Assembly (NCBI RefSeq): GCF_004798865.1
Contig: NW_025335268.1
Coordinates: forward strand, 73,701,690-73,765,689
Origin: Varanus komodoensis
Taxonomy: Eukaryota > Chordata > Lepidosauria > Squamata > Varanidae
Reading direction: 5' to 3'
DNA: 64,000 bases
Shown here: positions 13,201 to 28,200 of the stretch, in pieces
How positions within the stretch are numbered: the stretch's first letter is position 1
Layout of the letters: every line of letters starts with the position of its first letter
Made by a program: the position numbers and the translations under genes
Notes under the pieces: model-generated
What the model saw: only the letters and a program-made list of their open reading frames with translations
Database searches by the model: none
Told to the model about the DNA's origin: nothing

Positions 13201-16200
13201 TTAGTCCTCATGTCAAACAGGCCACTGCCATGGGTCGCCCTGGCCGAAGTTCAGCACTGCATCATGCTAGCTATCAGAACACCCAAAATGGGCGCTTCTT
13301 GATCATTGTGAAGAGGCAATCCTATGCAAGTTTAGACACTAAAAAGGCCTACAACTCCCCAAATGCCCCAGACCACTGGCTGGGGCATGCCGGGGGCTGC
13401 AGGATGGTCTGGGACACAGTGGGAGTTGTAGGCCTTTTTGATGTCTAAATTTGCATTGTACCTTAAATGTGTGTTGGCAATGCCACTATACATTTATTTG
13501 TCATTGGTTCACTCTGCTTTTAAAATTAAACACTCTGCTTTTAAAATTTTTAAATTACTGCTTTTTCACATTAAACTACAGGATAGAAAGCAATCATTAG
13601 AAAATGGATGGAATATACGTGAAATAAAACTTTACAAAAATGTAAAGAGCAGCTTCTGGAAACATAAACAATGCAAAATGACAGAATACTTTAAAATAGT
13701 TCCAGTAAGATCTGATACTTTACTGGCCAAACGCCTGGAATGACTCTTGAAAACACATTAATTCATTAATTTATTAATTTACAATATTTACATATGGCTT
13801 CTCAAATCCAGGAAAAGATGGAGAAATGGTAATAATGAAAAAGCAGATTCTTAAGCATGTTGTTTGAATGAACTACCATGTCTGTAGGAACTCACGAGCC
13901 ACCAATGTGGCCAACAAGAAGCAGCAGGAAGTCCTCTTTCAACACTGAGGCATACGTTTTCCACTTCACATATGTTAATGGAGGACTAGAGTGCTCCAGT
14001 CCAGCTGGAACTTCAGTTGTTCAAACTGCAAGATTCACAACACTCCTATGCACCAGTTTCTAGCCTTTACCCTAATGTGCTAGTTTTCTACATGCATGGA
14101 TTTGTACCTCTGTCATGTGTGCCCCCATCCACAGCCTGAAGTGCCACAGACCCAGCCCAGGGTGGCAACCTCAGGGAGCCTTAGGCAACCCAGGCTGAGG
14201 CAAGCAATCTTTGGTGCACAAAAGCCAGTGTCAGCTTCTCTGTGGCCCCGTTTTCAAGTATACTGGGCATTTCCTGAGAATGTTGGCTACTTGGCAGATG
14301 AGAAGATAGAAGAAATAAACAAACTACAAACAGACAGTGCCCAGAAAGGTAGCAAAAGCTCCCTCCACAGTCTACTCAGGCTTCTGAGGATGGGGAAAAG
14401 TTGGGAGGTACAATAAGCCGGTGAATTCAAGCCAGTCTTTGTTTGCAAGGTGGGCACAGCTGTAGCTTGCTGGTGCCCTCCTTCTGCTTCCAGGACTCCA
14501 TGCAAGAAGCCGTGCCTGCATCCCTTCTGCCCTTTAGTTCAGGGGCCAAACCACCACCCCAGGCCAAGGCACTAGGCCAGATGATGTCAAGAGGAGGGGG
14601 CATGTCCCCCTCCCATGACATCATCCACTCTACCCACTTCTTTTTTCCCCACACCAAGGGAAGCACAGGGCGCTGCACTGCTCTCTGCACGGAGGGGGAA
14701 CCTTGGGCTATTTCTGCTCTCCAGCCAGAGATAAATAAGGGATTTCCTTTTGCACTGCACACCCTGCAACTGGGAAGTAAATTGTACAAAGGTGGGCCTC
14801 CTTGTTTTCTCGTCTGCTTTGTGAACTGCCCAGGAGCTCCGGCTGTTTGGTGGTAGTTATTAAATAAACACCGAAATAAATAAATAAAACCCGAGGTAGA
14901 AGGCCAGGGGGTAGGCTGGGGGAGAGGGAGGGGTTCAGAGGGCGTGCCCAGCACTCTTCTTGCCATCCATGCAAATTAGGAGGCAAAGAGGGCCATGCAG
15001 AGAGGTGCTGGTGTGATTTAGCACTGAGGGAGAAGTGGCTATGAAGTGGAAGGCAATCAGGCACCTTGGGTGCTGCTGCCGCTGTATCCAGCATGAAGGC
15101 CATGTACGGCTGTTGGTTTCTTGCAAGCCAGAAGTGGACCGTGAATCAATACGAGTCCTCTCTGGATAGAAGATCTCCCCTTTCTTTCCTTAGCTTAACC
15201 AGGGATATAGATGCACACCAACGCTAACCAGGGCTCCCCACTTGACTTGAGTTTGAAATCAGATTTCAAGCTAATCTCATGTTAAAGGAAGGGAGGTAGA
15301 CCTCATGCAGGAAAGATAGAGCATGCAAGCCTGTTTTGCAAAGGGCAGCCTACAAGAGGCCCAGATTCCCTCTGCACTAGCTCCAGCACACATTGAAATA
15401 GTAGCTTGCCATTTCTGAAGTGCTTAAAACCTCATACAAAGCTTTAAAGCCAGTATTTTTACCTTTACTCTCCCAAAGAAAGGATCGTTGTCCGTTTCCA
15501 TCAGGTAGAATGCGTAAGGTTTCTTGCATGCTTCCTGGGCAACATTTTTAAGTCTGAAATGTAGTGCGTTGCACAGTTCATTGAAGAGGTGCTCGTAGGA
15601 CGCTGCCCTCCCAGGGCAACTTTTCTCAGGAGCAACTTCTGAGGTAGTTTTTAGATCTCTCCCTTTGTTATTCGTCAGCCTGTCATCCAACATCATCACC
15701 CTGCTCAACTCAGCAAACTCGTCCATGATGACCGAGATATTGCCTCGGAAATCTTTTAGCTTATTATTGTAAGTTAATTTGTTGAGATGGAAAGGAGTAG
15801 TCGAGCTCTGTCCTTGGCACTGAGCTCTAGCAGCACTGCTCACTGAATCCTGCGTACAAGTGACAGGGGGCCCCTGAAATGAGTCAATGAATCTGTTGCT
15901 TCTGGAGTACCAGTGGGAAGCACGAGGTTTGGGGCCTGGGTTCACAACAGTTATCAGAAGTGGACTTCTGCTTCTGGGTGGTGGACTTGAAACATCTGTA
16001 TCTGGTACCTTTCGCAATGGTAATGTTTCTGCTATTACCTGAGGTGAAAAGCCTTTTGTAAAGGTATCAGTAGAGGTAGAATATTGTGGGTTCTTCAGGA
16101 CTTGTTTCACCTTATAATGGAAACGCAAGCACTCCATATCTAAAGTGTTCTGAACAGGGTCATTCAAAATTCTCCAAGTCCGATTCAAGGAGTGTATGAA

Positions 16201-19200
16201 TCCCAACTCTCCTGTGAAACTGTCCTGCCCCTTGGAAGAGTGAAAAGTTCTTGTTTTCTCTTTGTGCTTCTTCGTTACAGAGAAGTTGATATAATCCTTT
16301 AGGAGGCCTGGCTGATTGTCAGTCTCTAGCAAAGGTGAGACAGACCTATCATCTTCTTTAAATGTAAAATGCCAGTCACGTTTCATAGCTTCACGTTCAG
16401 CAGCCGACCCTTTCTCATTTTCTGGGTACATCCAATCACCATTCGTACAGATGTCCTCGTCAAGGTCCAAGTCACGGCTGTAACCGCCTCCTGGTGCCAC
16501 AGCGGATCCCCTACAAGAACTCTTAGACCCACTCCCATGACACGGATCTTCAACCACTTCTTGGTCACCATCCACAGAAAAGGATTCTTTTTCCCAGCTC
16601 ATATTTGTATCTACAGCTCCAGCAGGTGATGTTTCACCAGTTGGGGACACTTCGGGACCCTCCAGACTCCCTCTTGTGTTCTCATGCATGGCTGAATCAG
16701 ACCCTTCAGAGGAATGTTCTTTCTGGCATCTGGCTGGCACAGTGGCCAAGATTTCTATGCTGACCCCCTTGAACTGGACTTCCCCCTGGGATGCAGATGC
16801 ATCATGGCTAGCTCCTCCTGGGCCAGCATCACACAGCATGGGAGTGGTGGAGCGGTCATCCATGGATGATACACCTGGCTGTGCCAGTGGGGAGTTGCAG
16901 TCTATGCTTGCTGTGTCCTTCTCGGGCCAATCTGAGCTACATGGGCTCAGATGAACATCCATGTCCATGGAGGCGACTTCCTCCTCTCGAAGAGGACTTC
17001 TTGCAGACATACCCGCTGGACCAGATCTCACCCTTCCATGCAGCACCAGAGGACACTGCCCCTGCTCTTGCACAATGGCTCTCTCTTGGTCAGCAAAGGT
17101 GCTCAGCTGCTCTAAGCATTCACCAGCCATCCATGTTGGGTCAGCCTGGGGCCAAGGGCCCATTGTGCAGCTCTCTTCGTCACTCTCAGGAGGGGTCACA
17201 CACTCCAGGGTTATGGAACTAATCCAGTTTAAGTCTGGATTCTCCTTAGCAGAAGAGTCTTCACCCTCCACAGCCGCGGCACTTACTGTGTCTATCAACT
17301 CAGAAACAACAGCCTTGGTATCTTCTGATACAGGAACTCCAGTCGAATTTAATTCTTTGTCCTCAGATGCAACTGCTTGAGTTACAGAAGAGGCTCCAGC
17401 ATTCCCAACACTGACACAAAACATTTCCTTTTCTGAGTTAGCGTCAAGCTCCATACACTCTAACCCCAAGTGTTGAGATTCCTTTTTGCCTTGAGAATCT
17501 TTCTGTAATTCTGGCACTGGTCCTGTCTTCGGCACCTTGTGTGTGACTGTCCTGTGCTGAACTTGGTGTAGCTTATCTGTGTGCACAGGAGCCATGTCAG
17601 GCAGGACTACCTTATTTTCCTGGTGAGCACAGGAATCCTCAGTCATACTGGCTTGCTCTGGAAGGGCAGCACTTTTTGTCGCCACAGCAGGAATGCCTTG
17701 GCTTCCTGACAATTCTGCTATCTTGTTCGATGGTGTATGACCACCAGGGGTAGCCTGCAACAGAGCTGCATCAGCTGGGATATTTTCTTCCTCTGCCTGG
17801 GGAACACAGGACTCACAGACCCAATCCATATCTTCTGCAAGGTTTGAGGCTGACATAACAGTATCCTCTTGGTTTTCTATAGATTCTCCTTGCGCAGACA
17901 TACCATTTTGCACTTGGCCATGTTCAGAAGTGTGTAAATCGGCCAGATGAATGGATTCCTGGGAAATATCTTCAATGAAATCCATTAGATTTGGAGATAC
18001 AGGAAACCTGGTTGATTCTGCTGGGTCTTTGGAGGCCTCTGGGAATTCTTTATTAGGAACAGTATGATGGACAGGACTAGCATGTCCTGAAATGGAAGCA
18101 GCCAGATTTACTCCTTGGTTTTCCGTTGGAAGACAGGAAATATCAACCACACTAACCGGGTCTGCAAACACAGGAGTTGTCTCTGGCACAGGAGAACCTT
18201 GGCTCCCTGCTTCTTCCCCCTGGGCTGCTCTATCCTTCTGTAGCTGGAATAATTCAGATGTCTGCGTGCAAGCCAAGTCTGCCGAATTTATTCCCTTACC
18301 CTGCTGGAAGACATATGCATTTGCATCCATGCCTGGTAGGCCTGGTGATACGGGATGTTCATCTTCAACAGCCTTGTTGTCAGTCCTTGGCAATTCCTCT
18401 GCTTCATCCAGGGCTATCTGATGAACTGGGCTAGCTTGGGGTGGAACTGAATCAACCAGGTGCTCAAACCCACCTCCTTCCAAGAGGCAGAAACCCTCAA
18501 TGGAGTCTGTTTGGTTCCGAGATGCAGAATTTCGGGGTGAATTTGGGGCTGCAGAATCTGACTGGCTATCAGGCAATTCAGAAAGTATAGCAGGCGATGC
18601 AAGAGAGCTGAATTGGCTGTCACAACCTTTCAAGGCCAAGTCAGATGCACCAGCTGTTTCTCGTTCTTCTGCCACACTAGTTTCTTCTGGGAATTCTCCA
18701 TTCTCTTGATCCAGGTCGAAATCCCGGGGTTCCACATCGGCATCATTGCTTTCTGAAAGAGCGAGATCAATGGATTCCCACTCAACACTTTCACCATCTG
18801 CATCTTCTTCATCCATGGGGATATCCCGTGGCGCTCTCACTTCTCGGCAAAGACTTTCATCTTCCCTGCAATCTGCATTTGCATCTAACCACACAGCCTC
18901 AGACATATGGAGCAATTCCGTGCCAGTCGTCCGGTGGTTCTCCTCCCCCTCCTCTGCAGGAGGAGTGGCACTGTTTATTTTCCAGCTCCCCACGGAAACA
19001 GCAGCCTTGTTGCTTGCTATAGGCTCTTCGCCTGCCGAACCCCCTGGAGGTTCAGCACATATCACGGCAGCATCACTCTGGGAAGCTTCCACGATATTAA
19101 TGGCTCGGTTTGCTTCTGCCATCGTATCAGTTCTATACGCCCAAGGCCTCGAACACCCGTTCCTGTGTACATCCAAGGCGTTTACGTTCAAGCTTTCACC

Positions 19201-22200
19201 AGAGAGAGCAGGATCCGTCGAGCATTCTTCTTGTTCCTCCCCAGACACCACCTGAAAATGTTCAAGTTTCAAGTGTTCAGTGAGACTGACAAAATCCCCA
19301 GGGTCTTCAAAATCTGCAAGCTACCTGAGGACAGTCAAAACACAATTGCAGAGCAGTGCAAATGTTTACCAGGCATTACTAGAAGACCTGCCTGGAGCTG
19401 AACCAACCTCTTCCACCTTTCTAGTCCCTTCAAGACTCACTTAGACATGTTTACTGTAGAACAGGCTCCACAATCTGTCATCCTCCCAAACAAAATGCAG
19501 TCTTCTGGGTATGCACTGCAACCTGCAAGGTGCACATGCCAGGAAAGGAGCAAAAAGAAGGGTTTTCCCATGGGCCCTGCCCTACTGTTATGTCCACCTG
19601 TTCTAAAACACTTTTCTAACAACAGGGACATGACAAAATGAATGCTGATACTAAGGAGGCCACTTCCTGTGTCATGATCAACCAGTGGAAATACTAATTC
19701 TTCCAATGACAATACTATTTCTTTCTGTTTCACCTTCCTTAGATGTCCCCATTGCCTTTAAAACCTAGCACCAGGTTCTCTGGGATGTGCAAACATTTGC
19801 CACAAAAATACAAGCAGTCTGTTGAATAAGAACTGTAGAGAGAACTCTACAGAGAACTGTAGAGTTGGACACAGGGCGTCCCAGGTACCTGGAATCTCCA
19901 GGGAAGGCTGGGAAAGACCCATCTCTGAACATTTTAGAGAGCTATTGCCCATCTGTGTTGAAAATTCTAGGACAGTTCCTCTACTCCTACATCCATGAAA
20001 GTGGCAGAACTGAGGAGTGGCTGTCAATAACAGTTACGCTGAACCATACCAGAATGTCCATCTAGTCCAGCATGATGCCTTCCACAGCGACCAATCAGAA
20101 GCCTGTGGAAACCCAACAAGGCCAAGTGTGTATTTATCATTTTGGGTGCCACTACTCAGGTGGCCCTCTCCCTTGTAGCCTCCTCCACGAGAGACATCTG
20201 GAGGAGGGCCTGTGAACATAACCTAACAATCTGACCAGGTCTATGCTGGAGGAGAAGTCCCTTCAGATACTCTAGCTCCAAGATATTCAGGGCTTTAAAC
20301 ATTAGCCACACTTTGAATCGAGTCTGGAAATGGACTGGAAGCGATGGCAGGCTAGGAACCAAAATGGCTCCTTACAGCTGCTGCATTTCAGGCCACAGGC
20401 CGTTCAGCATGGATTGTGGTGAGAAACATCAGGAGCAGGAGATGCCTTCTAAACTTCCCAAAGACCTCTGGTTGGCCACTGCAGGGAAACAGGATGCTGG
20501 GCTGGATGGAGCTTTGGTCTGATCCAGCAGGCGCTTCTGATGCTCTTAACTAAGCCAGTTTTCCAGCACACAGCTGCTGAGGCAGCCACCAAGGGGCTAC
20601 TGCAACAGAAAGGACCACTGATCGCGACAGGGAGAGAGGAAGGGCTCTTCCTACAGCTTCACTTGTTCTCAGATAAGTCTGTTGTGCTGCAGGCAACATT
20701 CGCACATCTCGAGGTCTTGGTGAACCTGTTGTCCCAGCACTAACGCAACAGCACTGGACTTGCTGGCCTTTTCCTCCCACCCTTGAGCTCTGGGGGGTGT
20801 GCCGGGAGAGGCCAGGAGGTGCCAGCAGCTCATAGTTCTGCACTCCTGGGCCAGCCTGGGTGTGATGCAGACCCAGGGGCTGGAGTGGTAGCCTTTCTGG
20901 ACATTAACAGGCCTACAGAACACATCTGCCAAGCCACTTTAGAAACCTGACCCAACACTTCACTCCTAAGGGATATCTTTGCCAGAACTGTGAGAGACTT
21001 ACGATCTTAACCTTAAATCTTAACTAGGTTTCTGTATGCAGTGCTCCAACTTTGCCTAACAGGGCAGGCTCTATAGTCCCTAAGCTTTTCTTGCTACACA
21101 GCAACAAGTGTTTTCCGGTGGCCAATCACTTGCAAACAATTCCCAGTCCTCACCAGCTGCCTAAGTCTTCACCCTGACAGCTGGCCTCAGCAGATCTCCC
21201 CATGTCTTACCTTCTCAAAGGAACCCACAGCATCTTCAGAATTGTGGGCCGTGGCATGGCACTGCTCCTCCATCGAAGGCAGTTCCCTGGATTCCTCCGG
21301 GTTGATAAGGGGGGTTTCATCCTCTAGGCAATTTGTAGAGGATAGCTCGTTACATGAGAGGGGTTTCTCGGAGGGAGACACTGCTCTCTCCTCCACATCA
21401 CTGGGCATGTGGTTAGCATCGGAAAAAGAGTCCGCAGGGCATTTCTCCAAACTGTAAGACCCCTCGCAGTCGTCCGTTAGTTCTAAGGGATCCACAACAC
21501 TGTTCAACGATACATACTTGGCAGGGTTGCTATGTTCAACCACTTTCCTTACAGTAGGAGATTTGAAGGGCTTGCTGTAAAACAAGGCCACCCACATGTG
21601 AAGGATGAGCTTCATTTCTTCCACTTCATCGGACCGGCTGATATCCCATGGCCTAAACAGGAAGCAAGAGCAGAATTGCTTATTTTCCCTTCAAGGGCTC
21701 ACAGCACCTTTAAGGTTTTTTTGCAGCTGAGTGGATAAAAGTACAACACACTGCCTCAGGTGTAAGTTCTCAGGTCCAACAAAGGACAAGGAACACTTTC
21801 TCCCTTGCTTGGGCAGCCACCTGTTTGTGAGATTCAACACAGGGCTGCCTGGAACAGGGCATTCTCAAGGGTGATGCCATCAATGCAATTATACAGAAGC
21901 CGGGGAAGCAGTATAAAATTGGTTTCTCCTTCTAAGTGTGGAAGAACTGGCTCTGTTTCATGCTTCGATGTTGCCTATTTTTTGGATGCCATGGGTTTTT
22001 TGGTTGTTTTTGGTGAGTGTGCTTTTAAAAATTGGATTACGGGGGAGAAAGCTAGCAGTGACTACTAGCCAGCTGACTATGTGCTCCCTCCTTACCAGAG
22101 GGGGCATGTCTGCATGCACCAGTTGCTGAGGAGCTTGGGCAGGAGGAGGTCTTGCGTCCATCCTGCTGGAGGGGTCCTGTGTGCAGCTGGTTTGCCTCTG

Positions 22201-25200
22201 TGTGTATGGACTGCTGGACAGGATGGACCTTTGGTCTGATCTAGCAGGGTTTTTCTTATCTTCTAATGGTTCACCCCTTTAGAGAGAATGTGTGTGCAGA
22301 ATGTTGCCCCGTTGGTCTGAACCAGTAGGGCACCTGACATTAAAGCTTCTTCCCAGGTTAGTTCATGGCTACCTGAGCCACTGCTAGTAAATAGATGCTC
22401 CTTTCTAAACCCTCATGCAGGATAATACATCTAGTGAAACAAAATAAAAACCCTCCAGGATCCAAAGTGAAGCCATGTCCAGTCAGGCATTTAACTCCCT
22501 TCACAACTGAGCTGCAATAGTTGATACTTTCAGAGCATAACTAAAATAGATTAAGGGAGCAATCCTTTCGTTTCCCGTTTTCCTAGCTGGCTGCATGCTG
22601 AGGACTGCAAGCCTTTGTTCTGCATAAGCATGCACAGGACCAGGCCTATGTGCCACATCTCCATCAAAGATCCTGCCCAGCTTCAGTTTATCCAATCTAA
22701 CTTCTGTTTTAGCTTTCACCACTAACTTTAAATCAACACCGATTCTTTCAAATCTTTATTTCCTGTGCTCCGAAGTGAAGCCACAAGCACAGATAAGAGT
22801 CTCTTCAGACTTTCTCTTCAGAAACAATCTATGGCAGAAGCCCAGGAAGAAACGCTTTCAATAAACAGTTTGAACTCGAACAATGTAAGGTGCTGCCTTG
22901 GATTTCAGAGCTTTGTGTTCCCTGCTATGACTGGCTGTTCCATTTGTCATCTGTTGCCTCATCTTTCGATTTTTTTTTTTGGGGAGAGAGGCAGGATGCC
23001 CAGCAGGTGCCCTGCCCTGAAGCTACAGTCCCTCTCTGAGCAAGGAACAGGACTTGTGTTGTTTTGTGCAAGATCCCAAGCTGTAAAGCAGGAGTCTTTG
23101 TTTGGATGTCCTTAAGCTTCTTCTCCATTTCCAGTAAAATGTTTTAATGCCTGGCTTCTTATTCCTCAGGCAGCTTTGACTCTCTAGCATGTAGCTCTGA
23201 TTATTTAAAAATGTCAACAATTGCTAAATCGGGCAGGAGGAAAGGCAGGAGGGATGGCGAAGGGATGTCCCGGAGCGGGCTAGAAATGACAAAGAGTGAC
23301 TCCTGCTACAGGGTACAATGTTGCCTGCAAGGCACACAAGGCTGCCACCAGCCCTGCTGCAGCAGGCACACTGCTGCTATCCAGCAGTGGCCAAAAAAGG
23401 AAGAAACCAGCAACTCCTCACTGATCTTTGATGTCAAGGCTCAGTGGAGGCTTATGAAGGAGAAATTTAATTCAATTTGTCCTTCACAAGCCTCCTTCCA
23501 TTGCGGCTTGCTGTCAAAACCCGCGTACCTCCTTGCAGCTCTGCGCCCTTGTTTTAAAGGGAGATGCTAAGAAACTTTCCATCAAAGAGAGCTGGTAGCC
23601 CCTGAAGACAGCAGCTCGCAAGCCACACTCCTGCTCATGCTTTGCAGGGCTCCCAACAATGCCAGCAGCCATGGCATGGGAAATACCCAGAGAGAAGTGG
23701 CACCTGCCAGCCAGGGTCCAGCCAGAGGCCTGTCCCATGAGGGCTCTGTGCTCTTTGAGAAGCAGACACAGATAGGGAGAGACAGTATGGTCCAGGGCAC
23801 ATGCACTGCAGGGAGACCCAACCTTTGGGGGCACATCTGGAATTCTAGGACAGAGTATTTACAAGATGGCTGTCATAGGGAAGAGCTTCCCCATTTGCAA
23901 AATGGCCACTCCATCACAAAACACCCATTTCCTGGAAGACAAAATGCAGAGGCTAGAAGTAAATTTAAAAATAGCTTTTAAAATCAGGGAGGTACATTGG
24001 AAGCACACAAAAGACCTCCAATAGCACAGTTCATCACCATCATCATCATCATCATCTGCTATTTGCTCCCTGTAATCTGCCCATAGGAGGAACACGTCCT
24101 TCTCTCTGTACTCCCTGGATCTGCCTCCTTGCTCCCTCCCCAACAACCCAACTGTGAACTCAGCCTTTTTAGGACTGGACAAACCAGGCAGGGTGAGGGT
24201 GATGCTCAAGCAACAGGCCCAATCGCAGACTGGAACAGTTTTAGCGTTTATCTTTCTAAACCTGAAAATCACTTACCCATGCACAGCCCGAATCACGGTT
24301 TTCTCTAAGGAATTATTCGTGTATTTGCTATCAAAACTGAAGAGGTATTCCGACTCCCACTGGAAAGTAACTTTAACAGTTTTGTCACAAAAGGCCACTT
24401 TATGGGACTTGGAAAAGTCATCCTTCAGCCTCGCAGCCATGATGGCGGAGCGCAGGAACGGCACGTAGTTCTTAAACTGCTTGTGGGGATGGCAAATGTT
24501 CTCCTGGTGCCGAAAAGGAAGCACTTTCCCAACCAAGGGTCCGGATTTAGCATTCTTCAACCCATTCTTAGCACTGGGAGAACCGAGGGCTCCTTTCTTC
24601 AAAGACTCTGACACTGGAGAGGCATATGAGTGCTCGGAAGAAATCAGAGAGTTCATGCTGGAGTCAGAAAGATCCCCGGCCTCTTTTGGAAGAACGATAT
24701 GGGGCTTGGCCGGGCCAGCCCTCCCCTTTCTGCTAGAACTCACACGGCCTCTCTCCTGAGAGTGAGAACGAGATTCCACACTGAGGCTCCCTTGCCCAGG
24801 AGACACAAGGGACTTTTGGCACGTTTTGCTTGAAAGGGAAATGCCTTTCCACTTCTTTGTGGCTCTGTGATATTCATGGTCAGAGGACTTGTGCAAAGGC
24901 TTCCCTCTCTGCAGGCGACGGCGATCCCGTGATGGGCTGAAGGGCAAGGAAGGTTTGCTGCTGACGCTGACCAAGGGAGTGTTGCAGGAGCTCAGCGCCA
25001 AATCAGCCAGCATGTTCAAGGCATGGGAATCGCACTCCTCACTTTTCAGGGCCGGACAAGCATCCTGTCCCACTGTTCTTTCACCTGCAGGATCATTCTT
25101 ATCCCCAGCCTCCTGCTGCCTTTCCACTGGAGCATCATCCATACTGTGGCGGGCACTTTTCCTTGAGACTTAATAAGAAAAAGAATATGCATCAAAAAGG

Positions 25201-28200
25201 CTTCTAAGGTAGTCTGACTGGGGGGTGGATGGGGAAAGCATTAGAAGGTAGGGAAAACGTCCGAGTGCTGATCTGATCAAGCCAGGATTCGGAACACCAG
25301 TGCAGCCAGGAAGGGCCCCATGTGAACTTGGGATAGTCACTCTCGCTCTCTCACCTCACCTGCCTTACAGGGCTCCTGTGCGGATAAAATGTGGGGAGGA
25401 GTCTTGCAGACTGCACTAAGCTCTGAAGATGATGAGCAAAATAACAAGGTTCACCTCTGGACAAATACAGAGCCAGTCAAACTTAGATGGCTGCCACTCC
25501 CACAGAGCTTTTGCTAGCAACACATGTGGAACAGCCCTGAACTCAGGAAGGGCTACAGGGGCTAGGCACCCTGGCTCTGTGCGCTGACCCACTTGAGCCA
25601 AGGCAATAGGGCTGGCTATCAGGGGCTACAGGCATGCCACTGTATGCCACTCAACGCAGGATTCCAGGTAGCATAGCTCTGTGACACACGTTGAATGGTG
25701 CTACTTCACGTGTGTCCTAATTTGGAGCCACTGGTTGGCCACTGTGTGAACAGGATGCTGCACTAGACAGGGTTTGGTCAGATCCCGCAAAGCTCTTCTT
25801 AAGTTCTTGTATTCTGCACGCGCCCTTGGGCTGCGTTCATATGGAACTGTAGGAACAACGGTTGGATGCAGGCAGCAATATACATACACAGCAGAATGAC
25901 AACCAAGCTGGTAATGACGGCTCTGAATCTGCCCTGAAGGAGGGCCTGGTAACAATGATTTTTACAGCTCGTTAACACCCTTGAGAAAATTCTGTACTTT
26001 AGCTCCACTGGTTTTGTGAATGGAGCAATGGTGTCAAAGGTGCAGAATTAGAAGTAGCTGTTCTCAAATTCTCCTTCACTTTCACCTATTGGGGGTTTAT
26101 TCCACCTTTTAGTCCAGTCCACATTGCCTTTTCTTACATCATCACCACCATCACCCCACCTATTTCCACTACTGGGACTCAAGGCAGCTTACAACATTAA
26201 AATACGGTAAAATGTGTTAGGTTAAAACATAAATAGGGATGCACAGAGGTGAACAGGGCAAGGAGCACTTTAATCCCTCTTTCCCTGTCCTGGTGGCGAC
26301 TGCATCAACCAGGTCCAGGATCCTTCCCCGTTCCTACAGGATCAGGACTTCATCCTCAGTCCTAGTTTTCAGAATGGACAGAACAGCTACAGTGCATAAG
26401 GGGAGAACAGGGGCAGTGCCGCCCAACAACTAAAGCTAGGTGGGGAGGGATTACAGATTATGTGACTTAGCCCACTTTGGGCTCTGCCCTGTCACCACCC
26501 CTTTTGGAGATCCAGAACTCTTCCCCAACCCCAAAAGCAGGATCCCCAGAATTCAAGCATCACAAACTCACTTTGCTTCATGTCCATTCTCTCCTCGCTT
26601 TTAACCTTTGCCATCTCCCTTTTGAGTTTCAAGAGCCGGGGCTTTTTAACTTCTAGGCCACTGAGGCCCTCAGAAATGGATGTGGCTCTCGAGGCCAACT
26701 CACACCTGGATCTCTGCACAAATTCGGCAGACAAAACCTCAGCACCTTGGGAAAAGAAAGGCCGTTTGAGAGGAGACATCCAGCTGGTTGCATCATGGCT
26801 AGCATTTATGATACCACCCCAGGCAGCGCTGCAAGGAAGCAATGTGGTCCCTGCCCCAGAGGACTTGCAGTTTTCTGCATCCATGCTGCTCCAATCCAAA
26901 GACGATGCACTCCATGCGCAGAGCCCAGTAGAGCCCCTCCCTGTACCAATACGGCATGTTTGAAAAACTCCTTCTGCACACTCAGTCTCTAGCTCATCTT
27001 CTAAAAATTATCACTCTTTATTTAAAAAATCTAGTCACCAAATCACAAATCCATTATGCAATCATTTGTATAACTGTACCCTTATTTTTAAACATTATAC
27101 ACCCATCAGCCCCCCCCCCTTTGCACGAAGAACAGGGCAGACCCACCCAGGCTGCAGAAGACCCCAACAGTTACATCTCTATACAGTTACAGGCAGGTTT
27201 TCATTGGGCACCTTCTTTCCTCCCACCTCTCCTTATGTAAATGAAGCACAGCAGAAATCACCTGGAAGATGCACCAACAGGTATTCCCAAGCTATTTTAT
27301 TATTTATTTATTTAAAACATTTATATGCCGTCACCACATGCCTCGGCATCTCGACCAAGCTACCTATTGGTCAGTTTGCCTTTCCCTTTGGAGGTACCCC
27401 TCAGCCCCTTAGAAACACTTGGGCTCTTTGTCTTTGAATGGAATGCAAAGGGCAACAGACCACTGAAGCTGCTTTGGTGAGTTACCCCTTGCAATTTGAT
27501 AAATAACCTTTCCTGATGACTTTATCTTTAAAACAACAAACTATTTTTAAAGGTGTTTAAAGGAAGTCCTGAAAAAGGAGCTAGTCCCTTTCCATTTATC
27601 AAAGCCTGTCCCCTGCAGGCAGGATAAGGGGTATTTAAAAGACACTGGAGAAGGGGAGGCACCACCTCTAAGAATAAAAGGTGTCTTGCCACCTGTCCTA
27701 CTTCACAGGACTGGAAGTACAGATATATTGGTTTGCTGCACTGCCCTTCCATCACTGATGGCATCCCACAAAATATTAAACATTATAGTAAAAGAGACAT
27801 TTTTCAAAAAGGAAAAACACATCACCATACACATCTTTAAAAGGTGCAAAAGCATTCTCTGCCAAGCTGCACTTGATTTGGTTACAAAGCACAAACAAAA
27901 TACCATCTTGAAACAAATCAAATGAAACTATGTGCCCAGAATGGACTTTGCCTGGTACCTAAAATACAGCAAAGGTACAATGCTATGCATGTTTTGATGG
28001 GAAACAAGGCCAGGGCGTGCTGGGAGTTGTGGATCATTTTTCTGTTTAAACTTTCACATGGTTGCCCCCTTAAGGCAGATCCGCCTTGGGAGAGAGGTAC
28101 ATAACGACTGCAGAAAAAGCCCCCCTCCTTCTCTCTGTAGTATCCTTTTGCCTAACCTCCAAGAGCAGCATTACAATCTCAGCAGAGATCCTTCAAAAAC

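Larger units (their letters stand above)
9695..15462 (-). other. TASOR2 intron (5.8 kb), repeat-bearing
   Basis: Contains the microsatellites, MIR-like SINEs and a hairpin MITE listed separately. Several AT-rich tracts (12240-12400, 13480-13800) carry no open frame of note. A short tail ending in (AATA)n units at 14860-14890 looks like a LINE 3' end. No extra coding exon is required by phase and none was found. Confidence 0.5.

Noticed and set aside
19437-19733. Minus-strand segment ending at a GTGAGT donor as a missing exon before the giant exon
   Set aside because: The frame that stays open ends in the wrong phase for the 19313 acceptor, and the phase that fits contains a stop.
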